In this document: positions 41,340-52,767 of the stretch, piece by piece
Layout: each line of letters starts with the position of its first letter
Numbering within the stretch: the stretch's first letter is position 1
Source: Kappaphycus alvarezii
Lineage: Eukaryota > Rhodophyta > Florideophyceae > Gigartinales > Solieriaceae
DNA length: 64,000 bases
Assembly (NCBI GenBank): GCA_002205965.3
Contig: NADL03000744.1
Coordinates: 1-64,000, forward strand
Direction of reading: 5' to 3'
Position numbers and translations under genes: made by a program
Notes under the pieces: model-generated
What the model was told of the DNA's origin: nothing
Database searches by the model: none
The model's input: the letters and a program-made list of their open reading frames with translations, nothing else

Positions 41340-43990
41340 ATGAAAATGTCCGTAGTTATCCACGTACTACAAGCCAATCATCCGCCCCAATGTGTCTTTC
41401 AAAATTGTCTTTCTTAATAAATCCGCCTTGTTGTGATTAGGACGAATGTGCCTCAGCTTGATGATGCCATAAAGGACCAGTTTCTTAACCCTGTGTACCC
41501 TGAGATTTATGTGCTTGTTCTTGGGCGTCACATAATCTGTAGAAGCCATTTAAATAGCCACTGTACTGTCTGAGTTGATAACAGTTGGACAGAAGTGGCG
41601 ATCCTAACTCCAAAAAGCTTGGTGACATAATTCCCAAAATAGTCTCCTTATCTAGGATACCTCTTTTACACAAGCTACGAGCGCAAAATATTTGGACTCT
41701 CCAGAAGAGTTTGATGTTATGGTCTACCGCCTCGATTTGCAGTAGATTGGTGAACCGTTGATGTCGAACATGAACCCAGTTGTTGATAGCCTGGTGTTCA
41801 CAAATCCGCCCCAATCGGCATCAACGGAAGCACCGATAGAATCTGCTGTGATACCGTATGTGCTATTGTCGTGGATTCCTAAGTGACTAGCACCGCTTAG
41901 ATAGTAAAGGAATCGTTTAACTAACCTAATATGACGCTCAGTCGGGGCATGGACTTGACGGACCAATGCAGACAAGGAGAATTACAAGTCGGGTCGATTA
42001 GAAATGGCTAAGTAGAGTAATTCGCCGATTATACTTCGATAGGCGTGATGGCCACTCCCATTTAGTGTCGGCTCCCCAAATTCTGCTGGAACAAGGAGTT
42101 TAACGTCCATTGGGAGAAGAGTCAAGACAGTATTTGATTGGTCCATTACATATGCCCACAGAAGGGTCTTTGCATAATGCGGTTGGTCGATCCGATTTCC
42201 CAGTGGAGAACGACTGATTGAAGGATTTCAGTTCACCAAAGAATTTGATTTTGAATGTGGATGACAACAAATCTTTCAAGTTCTGAAGTAGGGCATGGGA
42301 GTTCGAAGCAAATGCCATGTCATCGACCACGACTGCTAGTATTATGTACTTTGAGTTGGTACGGAGGAAATACATTCGGTTGTCAAAGTTGGAAAGTTTC
42401 ATTCCCCAATTGACGAGCTTTTCGTGGAAAAATGAACCGTAGATATGCCCTGCTTGTTTGCGCCATAGATGTACTTCTCCAGCTTGCATATGTGACCAGG
42501 ACTAGCTAGCTTACGGGAAGATTATGTCGGCTGTTCCATGTATATCGCTACATCAATTGTTCCGTGGAGGTATGCATTAGAAATATCGCCTCCTTCCAGG
42601 ATAAGATTGTTGGATGCAGCTATAGAGAACATTAGACGTACAGTCTCATGAGACGCGACTGGAGCGTAAATTCTTTCCAGATCGAAGTCCACGTATGCTC
42701 GTTGACGATCCAATCTCAGAGTACATCGTGCTTTTGCGATGTAATGTTTCCCTGTGGAGTCCAGACGCTTAGCTCTGAAGGTCTATTTGAATGGAAAAAG
42801 CAATATTCCAGGGTTTTGGGGAACTTAAGGCCAATTATTTCTCTTTATGAGTGCATTATGCTATCTGTCTATAGCCCCAGCCCACTGAGGGATGTTACAC
42901 GCTTCGTCAAATGTCAAATATTTATACGCCATCCTCAGGGGTTCCTTTCCGTCAGGGTAAGCTATGTCTGGAGTCTATTGATGCGCGGAAGTCATACATT
43001 GGATTAGGTTTTCTTGTCGTGAACTCATATAGTCTCCGTTGGCTACCTCAACATCGTGCTGCCGTGCAAGACCATCAAGCAAGGAAGAAATTCCTGGGAG
43101 CTGTTTGTTCGAAATTGTGGTGAAGTCGTCCTCCTGATGACTTTAACAGACTGGGATTGTGGAATACATACCCTAATCAGCCTCGCGTCAGATTCTATCC
43201 CGACGAAGTGTCCGGGCTCTGAGCTAGGTTCTAGCTTTTTGGCTTGCTCCGCGTGAGGAAGATAAATGAAGGCGTACCCTGGTTGACCGAAAATCAACAG
43301 TGATGGGAAATCTATCTGTATAATAGGATCCCAAAGTTGGATAGGAATATTTCCATTGACCCTAGAAGATGGAAGCCTATTATGCATCCAGTTTGCATGA
43401 TTTAAAGCCTCGCCCCATAGGTTATGTGGGAGATCACTGTCGTATAGTGGGACGTTAGCCCTTGTCCAATGCTCTTGGACGTCATGTTAAGCAGTGCAAT
43501 TGCTCTCAGGGTTTCGTGGAAGAGAAGGGCTTACTTCAATTCCTGATGAATTGAGAAAAGTCATCATCCCTTTGCTTATGTATTCACCCGCTCGATCAAA
43601 TCCAATTCTACGCAATTTATATCGCGAGGTCTAAAAGTGAGTTGCGGCCATATTTTTGTAATTACGAACTATTACAGGGAGCTCAGTTCTGCTATTGATC
43701 ATCAAAACGTGGGATTTTGCAGTGTACAGTTTGAGGAAATGAACGGCGTACTTGTTACCTCCGATAGAGCTAGTGAACGGACCATACACATCCATGTTAA
43801 TGTCTCTGAGTGGCTGCAGTGTCCTGCCCGTCCCTGGTTTGATAGGGCTTTGCTGGCTTTTCCGGTAAGAAATGGAACACATTCGATGTTGTCGAGATGT
43901 GAACGATCGAAGGACGATGCATCGGATTGCTGGCGAGATAGCTGTATATAACGGTCTGTCGTGATTTGCCCGGTTTTCCGGTGCCATTTT
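41340..43990 (-). pseudogene. Copia D2 integrase, RT and RNase H
   Basis: In sense: LRDINMDVYGPFTSSIGG (integrase first Asp, 43631-43987), FPSLLIFGQPGYAFIYLP and PGHFVGIESDARL; RT parts SHETVRLMFSIAASNNLILE, GGDISNAYLHGTIDVAIYME (42522-42713) and IILAVVVDDMAFASNSHALL (42100-42489); RNase H VDADWGGFVNTRLSTTGFMF and YCKSRR (41724-41975); the end motif KHINLRVHRVKKLVLYG near 41500. Frames break every 100-200 codons, and the middle of the integrase is lost. Confidence 0.8.
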
Positions 43991-45180
43991 ATGACCTCAC
44001 TTTCGGAAATCCTTTTGTGGCTTTGTTTGCTTGCTTCGGGTAATTGCTTAACCCTAACGGGTAGAGTCCGTCAACTAATTCGGTAACCCAGACAATATCT
44101 TCGATGTCCAAGGAGCCGTATCTAAAGATAAAGCATCCACTTAGTTGGAACAGAGACTCTGAGAATATCACGTTAAAGTTTTTCGTAAGCAAGTTAACAT
44201 CCAGGATGTTTGTTTCAAAATTAGGTGCATGGTAGGCTTTGATGTATGTCCCCCCGTTCAATGGTAGCCGCAATAGGCCCTTACCGAGAAGGTCTAAAGT
44301 TCCATCTGCTGCTTGCACAGTTTGTTTGGCAAATGGCCAATAGTATTTAAATGAGGAACGACTATGGAAGAAATTTTGTGTTGCACCGGAGTCCATGAGC
44401 GCGCTTTCGTCTTTTCGTCCTCCCATTTTTGCCACCTGACTTCGAAACTTGCACTTTTGCTATGTTTGCGCGGTAGAGAGGCTACCCATCAAAGCTTGAC
44501 CGTTGTTGGAACTCGGCCAGATTCTGTGGATAAGCAAAGTTATCTGTACTAGTGAGGGCCACAGCGGTGTTTTCTGAAGGCATAGGAGGGCGATTCGGAG
44601 GATTAAGGGATCCCCAGTGTTGTTGGTTACTTTGTGGGTTACATACCCGGTCAGCTTTTGAATAGTGGCGCTGTCCTCCTTGTCCCGGCGGGGCTTCTGA
44701 ATGCGGCCATTTTGCTCATCCTCGAGGCTTTTCCAACAGATGTTAATGAAATGGCCTGGTTTGCCACAGTAATGGCAGTTCCCTGGTGGTCTGATTTGCC
44801 CAGTGCGGCGTCCGCCGCGACCTGTTCCACGAAATTGTCCGCCTCTGGCGTATGAGGAACTCCTCCCACGTCCTCTAACGTATATACGTGGGCCGCAGAA
44901 CACGTTGGCTTGGATGAACTCTTGCCTGCGAGGAACATTTTGAGGGTTGTTTGGGTTCACCCTTCGAGCAAGTTCCGCTTGAACAGCATTCCAGACGTCC
45001 TGGAAGGAGGTGTTAGTGATCATGGAGACTATAGAGAGAGCAGCAAATGAAGGAAGGAGAGAACTAATGAGTTATGAAGTCTTCCCTCGATTCGGCAGCT
45101 CCTCGTCATATGTTGCGAGATCTCCGCAGATGCTGTTGAACTGAGAGAAGTGTTCGTGCCAGTCTCTGCTAGTTTAAATA
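43989..45180 (-). pseudogene. Copia D2 Gag and protease
   Basis: The Gag end (DWHEHFSQFNSICGDLATYD, LISSLLPSFAALSIVSMITN) is recognisable from about 45180. It is followed by an RG-rich basic stretch (RGRGRSSSYARGGQFRGTGR), a knuckle CHYCGKPGHFINIC near 44760, and the protease SALMDSGATQNFFHSRSSF (44350-44400) with TVQAADGTLDLLGKG. The Gag N-terminus is missing; at 45180 the element meets unrelated sequence. Confidence 0.78.
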
Positions 45181-46090
45181 CCTTCTGTTGCCTCTGCTGA
45201 CAGCTTACAGCTAGAATAGCGGCTTACAGACACTACTGTAGTTTACTGTACAACCTAGAAATCGACCGTTACGTTTATGTACTGTAAAGTGCTTTAAGCT
45301 TGAGCTGATCTTCTTTAGATCAGCTCAGGCAGGTTTACGGTTAACCTTCCACCGTCGTCTACATGGCTTCTGGAAACTTCCTTCGATCGTCCAGAAGCAC
45401 CATTCGGCTCGCCACGAGGTCTATATAAGCCCCGGTCTTCCTCCATGGTCTGTCTGCGTACAGCCTTCCACCACCTTCTCTCATCTCAACTCTCGTCTTT
45501 GGTCGCCCACTCCTTCTCTCTCCCTCTTGCTCTCGATATCCCTTGTTCCCTCTCTCTCCGTCGCTCCCTCTCCTTCTTTCCTCTATCAAGGCATGGGACC
45601 AGGCCGCTAACGTTGCTCAACGACTTAACTCCTCCACTTCACTCTCTTCGTTGGCGACCACCCGGGGCTACCCTACACTCCGTGTAGGGAGAAATGAGAA
45701 CACATCGAGCAGGTAAGGCAACTTTTAAAAAGCGGCTATTGTTTCGGGCGTGACCGCTATGTCGTCTCTGCATTATACACTAACTTCTGTCTTTTGGCCT
45801 ATCTAAGGCTTGTCGTCTCCGCACTACCTACCTCGGTTGGTTTCGCGGCCCGCATTCGTTCTACATCCCTGCACCACAGAGCCACAGTTTATCTTGCGGC
45901 CCGACTCCTTCTCGTTGCTACCTGTCCCGTCTCTGTGCTACATACCAAGGTTTTTTTCACAGCCCGCGAATTGTTTCAACAGTAAGTCCAAAACATCTCG
46001 CACTTCTACTTCCTGTATTTACCAACTCTATTTACTCAAACCTGGCCTAGCCTCGCGCTTACTTTCTTCATTGGTCATCTGTAGTTCCGT
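45181..46090 (+). other. LTR/leader-like region upstream of copia D3
   Basis: It contains GGTCTATATAAGCCCCGGTC (45418-45437) and a long pyrimidine-rich leader (TTCTCTCTCCCTCTTGCTCT and similar) to 45600, then CTACACTCCGTGTAGGGAG, a small hairpin near 45671-45689. This fits a promoter plus untranslated leader. No second LTR copy was found after D3. Confidence 0.45.
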
Positions 46091-46848
46091 CTTTCGTCGC
46101 GACATTGACATCGCCCTAGACGATCCCGTCGTCCGCAAGCTCTGCTTCGACTCGCAGGAATACCCTTGCCCCAAGCGTCGCTTAATTGACGACTCAGCCG
46201 TCGAGTCGGACGGCGAGGGTGATGAAGTCCCTTCTACAGCTAGCACTCCGGACGTAGCTTTTATACCTCCTCATCCTCCTCCGAAGAACTCTCTCTAGCG
46301 TATTCTTGCTATTGGAAAGAAGAAATTTGTACCTAGAAAGCCGTCGAGAAGCCTACCGAACTTCGCTCGAAGCCCCTTCCTGTGTCTCGCAGCCGCATCA
46401 CGAAGCCGAAGGGACAAAAGCAGCAGATCACCGAACCGACAACACCCGTTCAAGTTGTTTCCTTGATCTAACAGAGTCCAGTTCCGGTTGCCTCTACTCA
46501 TTCCCCTTTATCCCCGTTGCTCCTTCTCCTGCATCTGTTCCTATATCTCTAAGGGTTAGAACTTTTCTCTCTGTTGAACCACTCTCTCTGGCTCCTCTGC
46601 CCCCTATCTCTGTCTCTCAGCCTCCAGTTTCTGTCCCTGTACCTATCTCCAAGCCAGAGCCTTCCTTCCTTAATTGCGATCTCTGTCAGCTCAAATTATC
46701 TGGCCCAAAGCAACTCAAGCAACACAGACGTGGAAAGAAGTGCCGAAACCGTGTGGGAAGAAGAGCAGACATTACTCCTCGCCCTTGCTGTAATCGACTA
46801 TACCAGACGCACGATTGCGACAAGCACGTCAGTCAAAGAAATAAGTAA
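46091..46848 (+). pseudogene. Proline-rich zinc-finger protein remnant upstream of D3 gag
   Basis: Three frames look like coding sequence in series. They are IDIALDDPVVRKLCFDSQEY with an acidic Ser-rich part (46091-46298); VEKPTELRSKPLPVSRSRIT (from 46343); and a Pro/Ser-rich part (VSQPPVSVPVPISKPEPSFL) ending in a C2HC-type finger CDLCQLKLSGPKQLKQHRRG followed by KKCRNR (46675-46760). The finger resembles U1/dsRNA-type C2H2 domains. It lies in the leader of the copia D3 element, 70 bases before gag. It could be an extra ORF of that element or a captured host fragment. Confidence 0.5.
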
Positions 46849-46918
46849 ACCTGATCTCTAATCGCTGTGAATCTTCTTTCGCGAGCCACAGTTCTCTTCC
46901 ACTCTGCTATATTGATTC

Positions 46919-48150
46919 ATGGATTCCTCTGGACTTTGTATTGATAGCTTCGAGAAACTCAACGATGATAACTTCCACATTTGGAAGTCGCGAATTCAGC
47001 TCCTACTCTCTCTGAGAGAAGTTCAGTGTGGGAAACTGGTCTCCTTTTCGCGCGAGAATACTGTACTTGCTACAGTAGGGACAGGCTGTCCTTTCCAGTG
47101 CCGCGTGTAGTTGCCACGTTTAAGGCCCACATGTAAGGCCACTGGCAATTACTCTACTCCCTTAAGTATCCCTTTATTTTAGTAATTACTGTAGGACTAA
47201 TTAGCTAGCAGTGCCACAGTAGGTGGCTATTCCACTACTTAGGCTCGCCGGCCTTCGGGTCGTCCAACAGTAAACACAAGAACAATCCCCTCGAACCTGA
47301 CCTTCCAACTCGCTCGATAGCTAGGTATCTCGAGTCGATAACCGAACTAGTATTCCTAGTTAAGAGCGCACGGCAAGCCGAGCGTAGCACTTTGCCCCTT
47401 AGCCAGTTCCTACTGGCGTGTCCGTAGTATACATTGCTACCCATTTTCTTGGGCAGTCTCGGAGAAGGATTGCCTACCCTTTTACGCTCGCGAAACACCT
47501 TCCTTCCACCCGATTCCTGCTCCCGTGCGACCTAACCACCGTGAACTACTTCCGGGCAACCCTAGGGCGTTGGCTATCCTTTACGAACGCGACCTACGGT
47601 CTGCGCTACCCCGCTAGCTACAAGTAGCTGTCTAGCATCTTCCAGACTGGTATCCCGAAGAAGCTTTGCTTCTAAAACCCCCACCTGGTGAGTGGACTGG
47701 AGGGTCCATTCTACTACATTGAGGACCATCTCACTGAAGAACCTCCAGAACCTTCCTCACCAAAGTACGCTTCCTGGGAGAGGGCAGATTGCAAGGCTAG
47801 AGCTACAATCGCGATGACTCTCTCAGATAATCATCTCGAACAAGTCCAAAATGCCACTACCGCCAAGGTCATGTGGTCGCTCATCTATGGTATCTTTGAG
47901 AAACATACCCTTCTCAACAAACTCGCTGCAAGGCGTCGATTCTATACCGCCAAGATGAACTCCAATGAGAAAATACTTTCGTTGGCTGCCCGAATCCGCC
48001 AGCTTGCCGCCACTCTCAAGTCGACTTCAGTACACATCGAGGAAAGCGAAATGGCCATGGCCCTACTAAACGGTCTACCCGATCGCTTCGATAGTCTAAT
48101 CTCGGAAATCGACGCTGCTCACGTTGATGAAAAATTCTCCTTCTAATTTG
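46919..48150 (+). pseudogene. Copia D3 Gag, split by a 644-bp insertion
   Basis: MDSSGLCIDSFEKLNDDNFH and IWKSRIQLLLSLREV are the usual copia Gag opening. The frame is interrupted at 47040 and resumes at 47690 (EEPPEPSSPKYASWERADCK, ATIAMTLSDNHLEQVQNATT, MALLNGLPDRFDSLISEI; UBN2 domain). Both sides of the insert carry CTGGT, and the two coding parts are in phase across it. A stop ends the frame near 48146. Confidence 0.8.
47041..47684. mobile_element. Unidentified 644-bp insert in D3 gag
   Basis: Flanked by CTGGT at 47036-47040 and 47685-47689. It begins CTCCTTTTCGCGCGAG and ends AAAACCCCCACC. It has no TG...CA ends, no clear terminal inverted repeat and no ORF of note, though it contains GAATACTGTACTTGCTACAG near its start. 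It may be a non-autonomous element. Confidence 0.6.
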
Positions 48151-48960
48151 TTCAAAGCAGATGCCTTCGGGAAGAACAGCCCCATGCCCAGCGAGACCAG
48201 GACACCCTGAGGGCTTCAGAGTCCGCAGCTCTCCTTGGAAAAAAGCGTCCGAAATTCAAGAGAGACTCTTCCTCTGATATATGTATTCACTGTGGAAAGC
48301 ACCGCGATAGTAGTCGATGGTTCAAAAAGTACGCACACCTCGCTCCAGTTGGACACACAGCGCGGGCTCACTTGGACAAGGGGCGTAATGATGGGAAAGG
48401 TCTATTGGCGTCAGAAGCTCTCCTTGAAAAAGAAGAAGATAGAGACCTTGTCTGCTTAGTAAGCAGACAAGTATCATCGATGCGAAGACAAGACTCAGAA
48501 CACCGAAAAGGATTTTATGAACTGTAATTTCACCACCGATCATGCCGAAGATGAAAAGAACCAACCAGTGCATCTCAAAATCTCTAGTAAGAACAGTATT
48601 GCGTTAAAAACAACTTGGACTCCCATATACCTCGCCAATGACTGGGTAATCAACTCGGGTTGTATTTCGCATGTAACTCATCATAGAACCGCCTCCGTCA
48701 CGTATCATGCCTGATCATCCGGGTCAACCCTAGACCTTGGAGCAGATTCTACAACGCCAATCAAAAGTCTCAGGTGATGCAATCATAACTATCCGATGTA
48801 ACACAAATACTGTCCAATGCCTGCTAAAAGGGGTTCTTCACGTTCCTACCCTTCGATATCAGCTGATTTCGGTATCAGCTGATTTCGGTATCAGCTATGG
48901 CTAGTCGTGGCATCTACTGTTCATTTAACTGTGCCGGCGTCGTTCTCACTAAGCATAAGA
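48151..48960 (+). pseudogene. Copia D3 knuckle region and protease
   Basis: A Lys-rich stretch with a partial knuckle (CIHCGKHRDSSRWFK near 48280) is followed by WVINSGCISHVTHHR (48640-48690), which is the protease site with the catalytic Asp changed to Asn and Ala to Cys. A 16-bp tandem repeat (TATCAGCTGATTTCGG, 48857-48890) has duplicated part of the LRYQLISV segment. Confidence 0.65.
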
Positions 48961-49059
48961 ATAGCTCCACAATTGCTACTGGATCTCTTGAGAAAGGTCT
49001 ATATATAAAATAGACACCTGTTCAAGATCAGAAAACTTCGTTGCCCGGGAATTTCCCTC

Positions 49060-49690
49060 ACTTACTTCTCCTCAAACTTGGCATGAGAGACTGGCTAACA
49101 TCGACACCGCTGAGATCAAGTCTGTGGCTAATCTAGGAGCTGTAACAGGTGTCAAGTTCTACAATTCAGAGACTCAAGACGCTTGCGTTGGATGCATCCT
49201 CGGCAAATCTCATCGTGCACCAGTCCCGAAGTTGAGGGAAGGACGCTCTACAAATCTCCTGAAGCTGGTTCACTCAGACGTTCTGGGGCCTTTTGAAAGT
49301 CCGTCACTCGGTGGGGCGCGGTATTTCGTGTCTTTTATCGACGACTACTCCGAATGGACAGTAGTTTATCCTATTACTGAGAAGTCAAAAGTTCTTGAGT
49401 GTTTTAAGAAATACAATGCTTTTGCGGAAAAACACACTAGCGAGCCTCTTGAAGCCCTTCAAGTCCACGAGTTTCTCGATACTGAAGTTACTGCCGAGAA
49501 CGATGAGATTCTACTAAAGGCTTTGCAGTCAGACAATGGTGAAGAATACCTTTCTGCAGCACTCAAGAATTTTATGGAGGAACAAGGCATTCAAAATCAG
49601 CTCACTGTTGCAAGAACTCCACAGCAAAATGGAACAGCGGGGCGAATGAACCGTACTCTGTTCAATCTCGTCCGATCTATGCTGCATTAA
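49060..49690 (+). pseudogene. Copia D3 integrase
   Basis: The pre-integrase finger (TWHERLANIDTAEI, CVGCILGKSHRAP) leads to the core LVHSDVLGPFESPSLGG, FVSFIDDYSEWTVVYP, LKALQSDNGEEYLSAALKNF and TVARTPQQNGTAGRMNRTLF. The catalytic Glu in NGxAER is Gly here. It stops at 49690. The D-D pair is intact. Confidence 0.88.
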
Positions 49691-50640
49691 AAGTCACTTC
49701 AGAAGCACTGTTGGGCTGAAGCACTTTCTAAGGCCGTATATGTACTTAATCGAGTTACTTCCAGTTCCTTACCTAAAAAACTACGCCTCATCATCTATGG
49801 AATGGAATCTCTCCAAACACCTCAAACAGGCTCCGCGCTAATTGTATGCCAAAATTCATGAGTTGCTAACAAAGGAGCTTCAATATACTAGCAACCCACA
49901 TGAACCTTGTCTTTACGTCTCTAGGAATGGCTCTTCGGTCTCCATTATTATTTTGTACGTGGACGACCTCTTGATTGCAGGAAACGATCGAGGCGATCTG
50001 GAAAGCGTCAAACCGAGTATAAAAAAACAAGGTTCAAGATGAAACATCGCGGCCCAGTCAAAAAATTCCAGGAGATCCAAGTTGTCCGTCACCGTCAAGA
50101 AAGAGAATTGCACCTCTCCAAATCATCATACACCGAGAAGATATTTGAGATATTCAACATGTAGGACTCAAAGCCTGTTGATACTCCTATAGTTCTCACA
50201 GATAAGGACAATAAAGACGCAGAAGACAGAGAACTTCCATTATCGACACCGTATCATTCACCAATTGGAATTTTCATGTATCTTATAATATGTACTCGCT
50301 CTGATATTGGTTTTTCAGTTGAAAAGCTTTCACAGCACTGTAAAAAGCCTCTCTTAAGCCACTGGAAAGCAGTGAAGAGAGTGTACCGCTACCTTAAAGG
50401 AACCATTGACCTTTTAATTAGCTACACACCCTCATCCGCTCCAGCAATCGTCGGATTCAGCGACTGTGACTGAGCTGGCTGTCGATCTTATCGCAAATCC
50501 AGGGAAAATTTTTTTTATGATGTCTGGAAGGCCCATTTCGTGGTGTTTTAAGAATCAAGGATTTGTAGCTCTGTGTTCCTGTGAAACAGAGTATATTTAC
50601 CTATGCAATGCTTCTCCTCCTTTCCTCTATCAGTCTCTAA
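49691..50640 (+). pseudogene. Copia D3 RT (internally deleted) and RNase H
   Basis: The integrase tail (AVYVLNRVTSSSLPKK) jumps directly into the RT substrate motif (a degenerate LKQAPR) and YAKIHELLTKELQYTSNPHE, SIIILYVDDLLIAGNDRGDL (intact YVDD). The RT fingers and first palm Asp are deleted, a loss of roughly 250 residues. RNase H follows: YLIICTRSDIGFSVEKLSQH, AVKRVYRYLKGTIDL, GFSDCD then AGCRS. Confidence 0.82.
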
Positions 50641-50718
50641 TCTCGTCGAATATCAGCGTGTCTAATCTGTTCCGGATGTTTTGGATGGCTTGTTCGTTAG
50701 AGGCTGTACAGATACGCT

Positions 50719-51015
50719 TCAGCTAATTACAGAGATCCAAGGCGGTTTTGTGTTATCATCGGTGATGATTCTTACCTGGGCCATGGCAGATGCACCAAGG
50801 CCTCGGGTGATGACACTTTTTGCTTTGGCGGAGCATTTTAACCATTCGTTCCTCGCCACTGCGGAGTTCTTCGCTGGTTCCCCGAGCATTTCGATCATAG
50901 AGTTTTCATCTGCTCTCAGGATGCCCCTGATCCGTCTCGTCCACATGGTGTAATCAGAAGATTTCTCGAAAAGTTCAATACGAAAGAGGCTTCGGGAGTC
51001 TCTGGAAGGATCCAT
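50719..51015 (-). pseudogene. Copia D4 Gag N-terminal fragment, minus strand
   Basis: Open for 98 residues: MDPSRDSRSLFRIELFEKSS, DYTMWTRRIRGILRADE, NEWLKCSAKAKSVITRGLGA. The FEK...YxMWxRRI pattern is that of copia Gag. It faces D3 tail-to-tail and is cut at 50719. Its leader (51016-51180) contains a GTTT microsatellite. Confidence 0.65.
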
Positions 51016-51877
51016 TCTGATGCTGTTTGTTCGTTTTTGTTTGTTTGTTTGTTTGTTTTATTTCTTTCCTGTGTAGGGGGTATCGGAACCCTGGCCCCCG
51101 GTTGGACTCTACGGGTGAGTCGCATTTTCTTGAGTTGAATAACTCCTCCCTGCACGAACTCAGGTGGAGCGCAGCTCATCAACAATAACGTGAGAGATCA
51201 TTTAGAGTACGGACTTTCGGCCCCTGATTAGACACTCCAAGTGTGATGCGAATTTCAGCCATCACTACCCACCTCCACGCAATGGAGAGACAGGCACAAT
51301 TGATCTCTACGAGAGCGTCCCCCGAAAGATTACTAAGTCCGAGACTTTTCGTCTTTTGATGTCGGTCTGACCTCTTACGATAAGTTGCTCAGTGCTTCCA
51401 AACTTGTATTCTGTACAGCACCATGTCAGATCACCCGTTCGCTTTCCACCAGATCTTTCGAGCAACACCGTTATCCGCAAAGCAAGCTCGACTGGTGGGG
51501 GCAGCACATCAACGAGGTCCAATTACATCAACTTGCCTCCGTTTGCTTAGGGCTGTTTTTAGTCTGTCGACTTTGTTCCCTTTGCTCAGCACTCCAGCCC
51601 TCGAGCAGAACCGACGTATATTTCACGTGACCGCTTTGGCACTAGTTTTTATAGTCGTTCCGAACAGGGAAGTTTAAATTCCAGAAGACTCTTATTTAGA
51701 GTCTGTCGACTGAAGTTTATAGTCCGAGGACTTTTGTTTAAAGTCTGTCGACCGCAAAAGAAAATGCGGTAGACTTGTGTGGTGAGGGTAGTGAGAGGTG
51801 GGGGAAGGTAGAGGAAGGTGGTGGTTGCTGAGGGATGGAGGTCGGAAGGGAAGGGCTGACTCAGTGCGATGCTCCCA
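51016..51877. other. D4 leader and unassigned sequence with (GTTT)n
   Basis: A (GTTT)n tract lies at 51036-51060. Two copies of a GTCTGTCGACTGAAGTTTA-like segment occur near 51700-51755. No gene is recognised. It may be the leader and U5 of the minus-strand element that provides the D4 Gag. Confidence 0.4.
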
Positions 51878-52134
51878 TGAAGGAATTTGAGAAGATGAAA
51901 AGTTTTTGTTATCTCGAGCCCCGCAGATGGGGACCCGAGTGTCCTTTATATACTGTAGCAATCCCAGGGAATTGTAGGATACTGTAGTCTAGTCTACAAG
52001 AGAGAAATGCATGCTGACTCTTGATGCTTGCTCGTAGGCCCAAATATATTAACATGTTGATTAAGAGTATCCCAGGATGGTGATGTGACCCAGGACATGA
52101 TTTGTCCTCTCGTTTCTTTTTATAATAATGATTG
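51878..52134 (-). repeat. Dispersed repeat r2, copy 2
   Basis: Matches 40814-41064 in the same orientation, with TATATAAAGGACACTCGGGT on the minus strand. It lies on the 5' side of the D4 Gag fragment, consistent with an LTR of the D2/D4 family. Confidence 0.55.
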
Positions 52135-52387
52135 GTTCTGGTATTAGTTTTAGAGGGGGAGTAGGATTGCTGTATTAGCGGAAATGTTGAAAAAGTAGGC
52201 AAAATCGCAGGTAGCGCGCCAAATGAGGCAGGTTACAGTGTACAGTAAATGTAGGAAAAAAATACCCAAAATCGCCCATTCTGTATTATGCCACGCAACT
52301 CCCGCCAACTTTGAGCCCTATTTAGTACGACCTGCGAAAAAACTGTAAAAAATCCACAAAATGAGAGCCAATGAAAAAATTCAGCAT

Positions 52388-52418
<31 letters not shown>

Positions 52419-52767
52419 AAATCTTAGTTCTCATTGGCTGCTGTATTTTCAAAATTAGCGAATTTTAATTTTTATTCGACCAATGCGCACCAAGTGCACG
52501 CGTGCACTGTGCTGCAATTGGCTCTTAAACCATTTTTTATACTTTACTCTCGTTGGCTGTAAGGCTACGGATTTGGGCCAATGGCCTGGTGCCAAACTGG
52601 AATAACACTGCGCCCATTGGCCGCGATCCTAAGGTATATCTAACTTTACTGTTCAGTGCAGTAGGCTACAGTACCTAATTTCTGAATGCAGCGCCATAGC
52701 GCCACCTGACGCCCCCCCCAATAGACTCGTTGGCACCCGAAATGACAAAATAGGGTAGCCCAATGGA
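52135..52767. other. Unassigned; includes (CAT)n(CAG)n tract
   Basis: A CAT run followed by a CAG run lies at 52385-52420 in non-coding sequence. The words CCAATG/CCATTGG recur (52470-52620). No gene. The C-run and start of the LINE lie near 52700-52770. Confidence 0.45.

Noticed and set aside
47039..47692. Intron in the D3 gag instead of an insertion
   Set aside because: A GT...AG choice at these positions puts the two coding parts out of phase, while removing the insert plus one CTGGT keeps them in phase.
52385..52420. Poly-Gln/His coding repeat
   Set aside because: The CAT/CAG runs are in sequence with stops in all nearby frames and no gene context.
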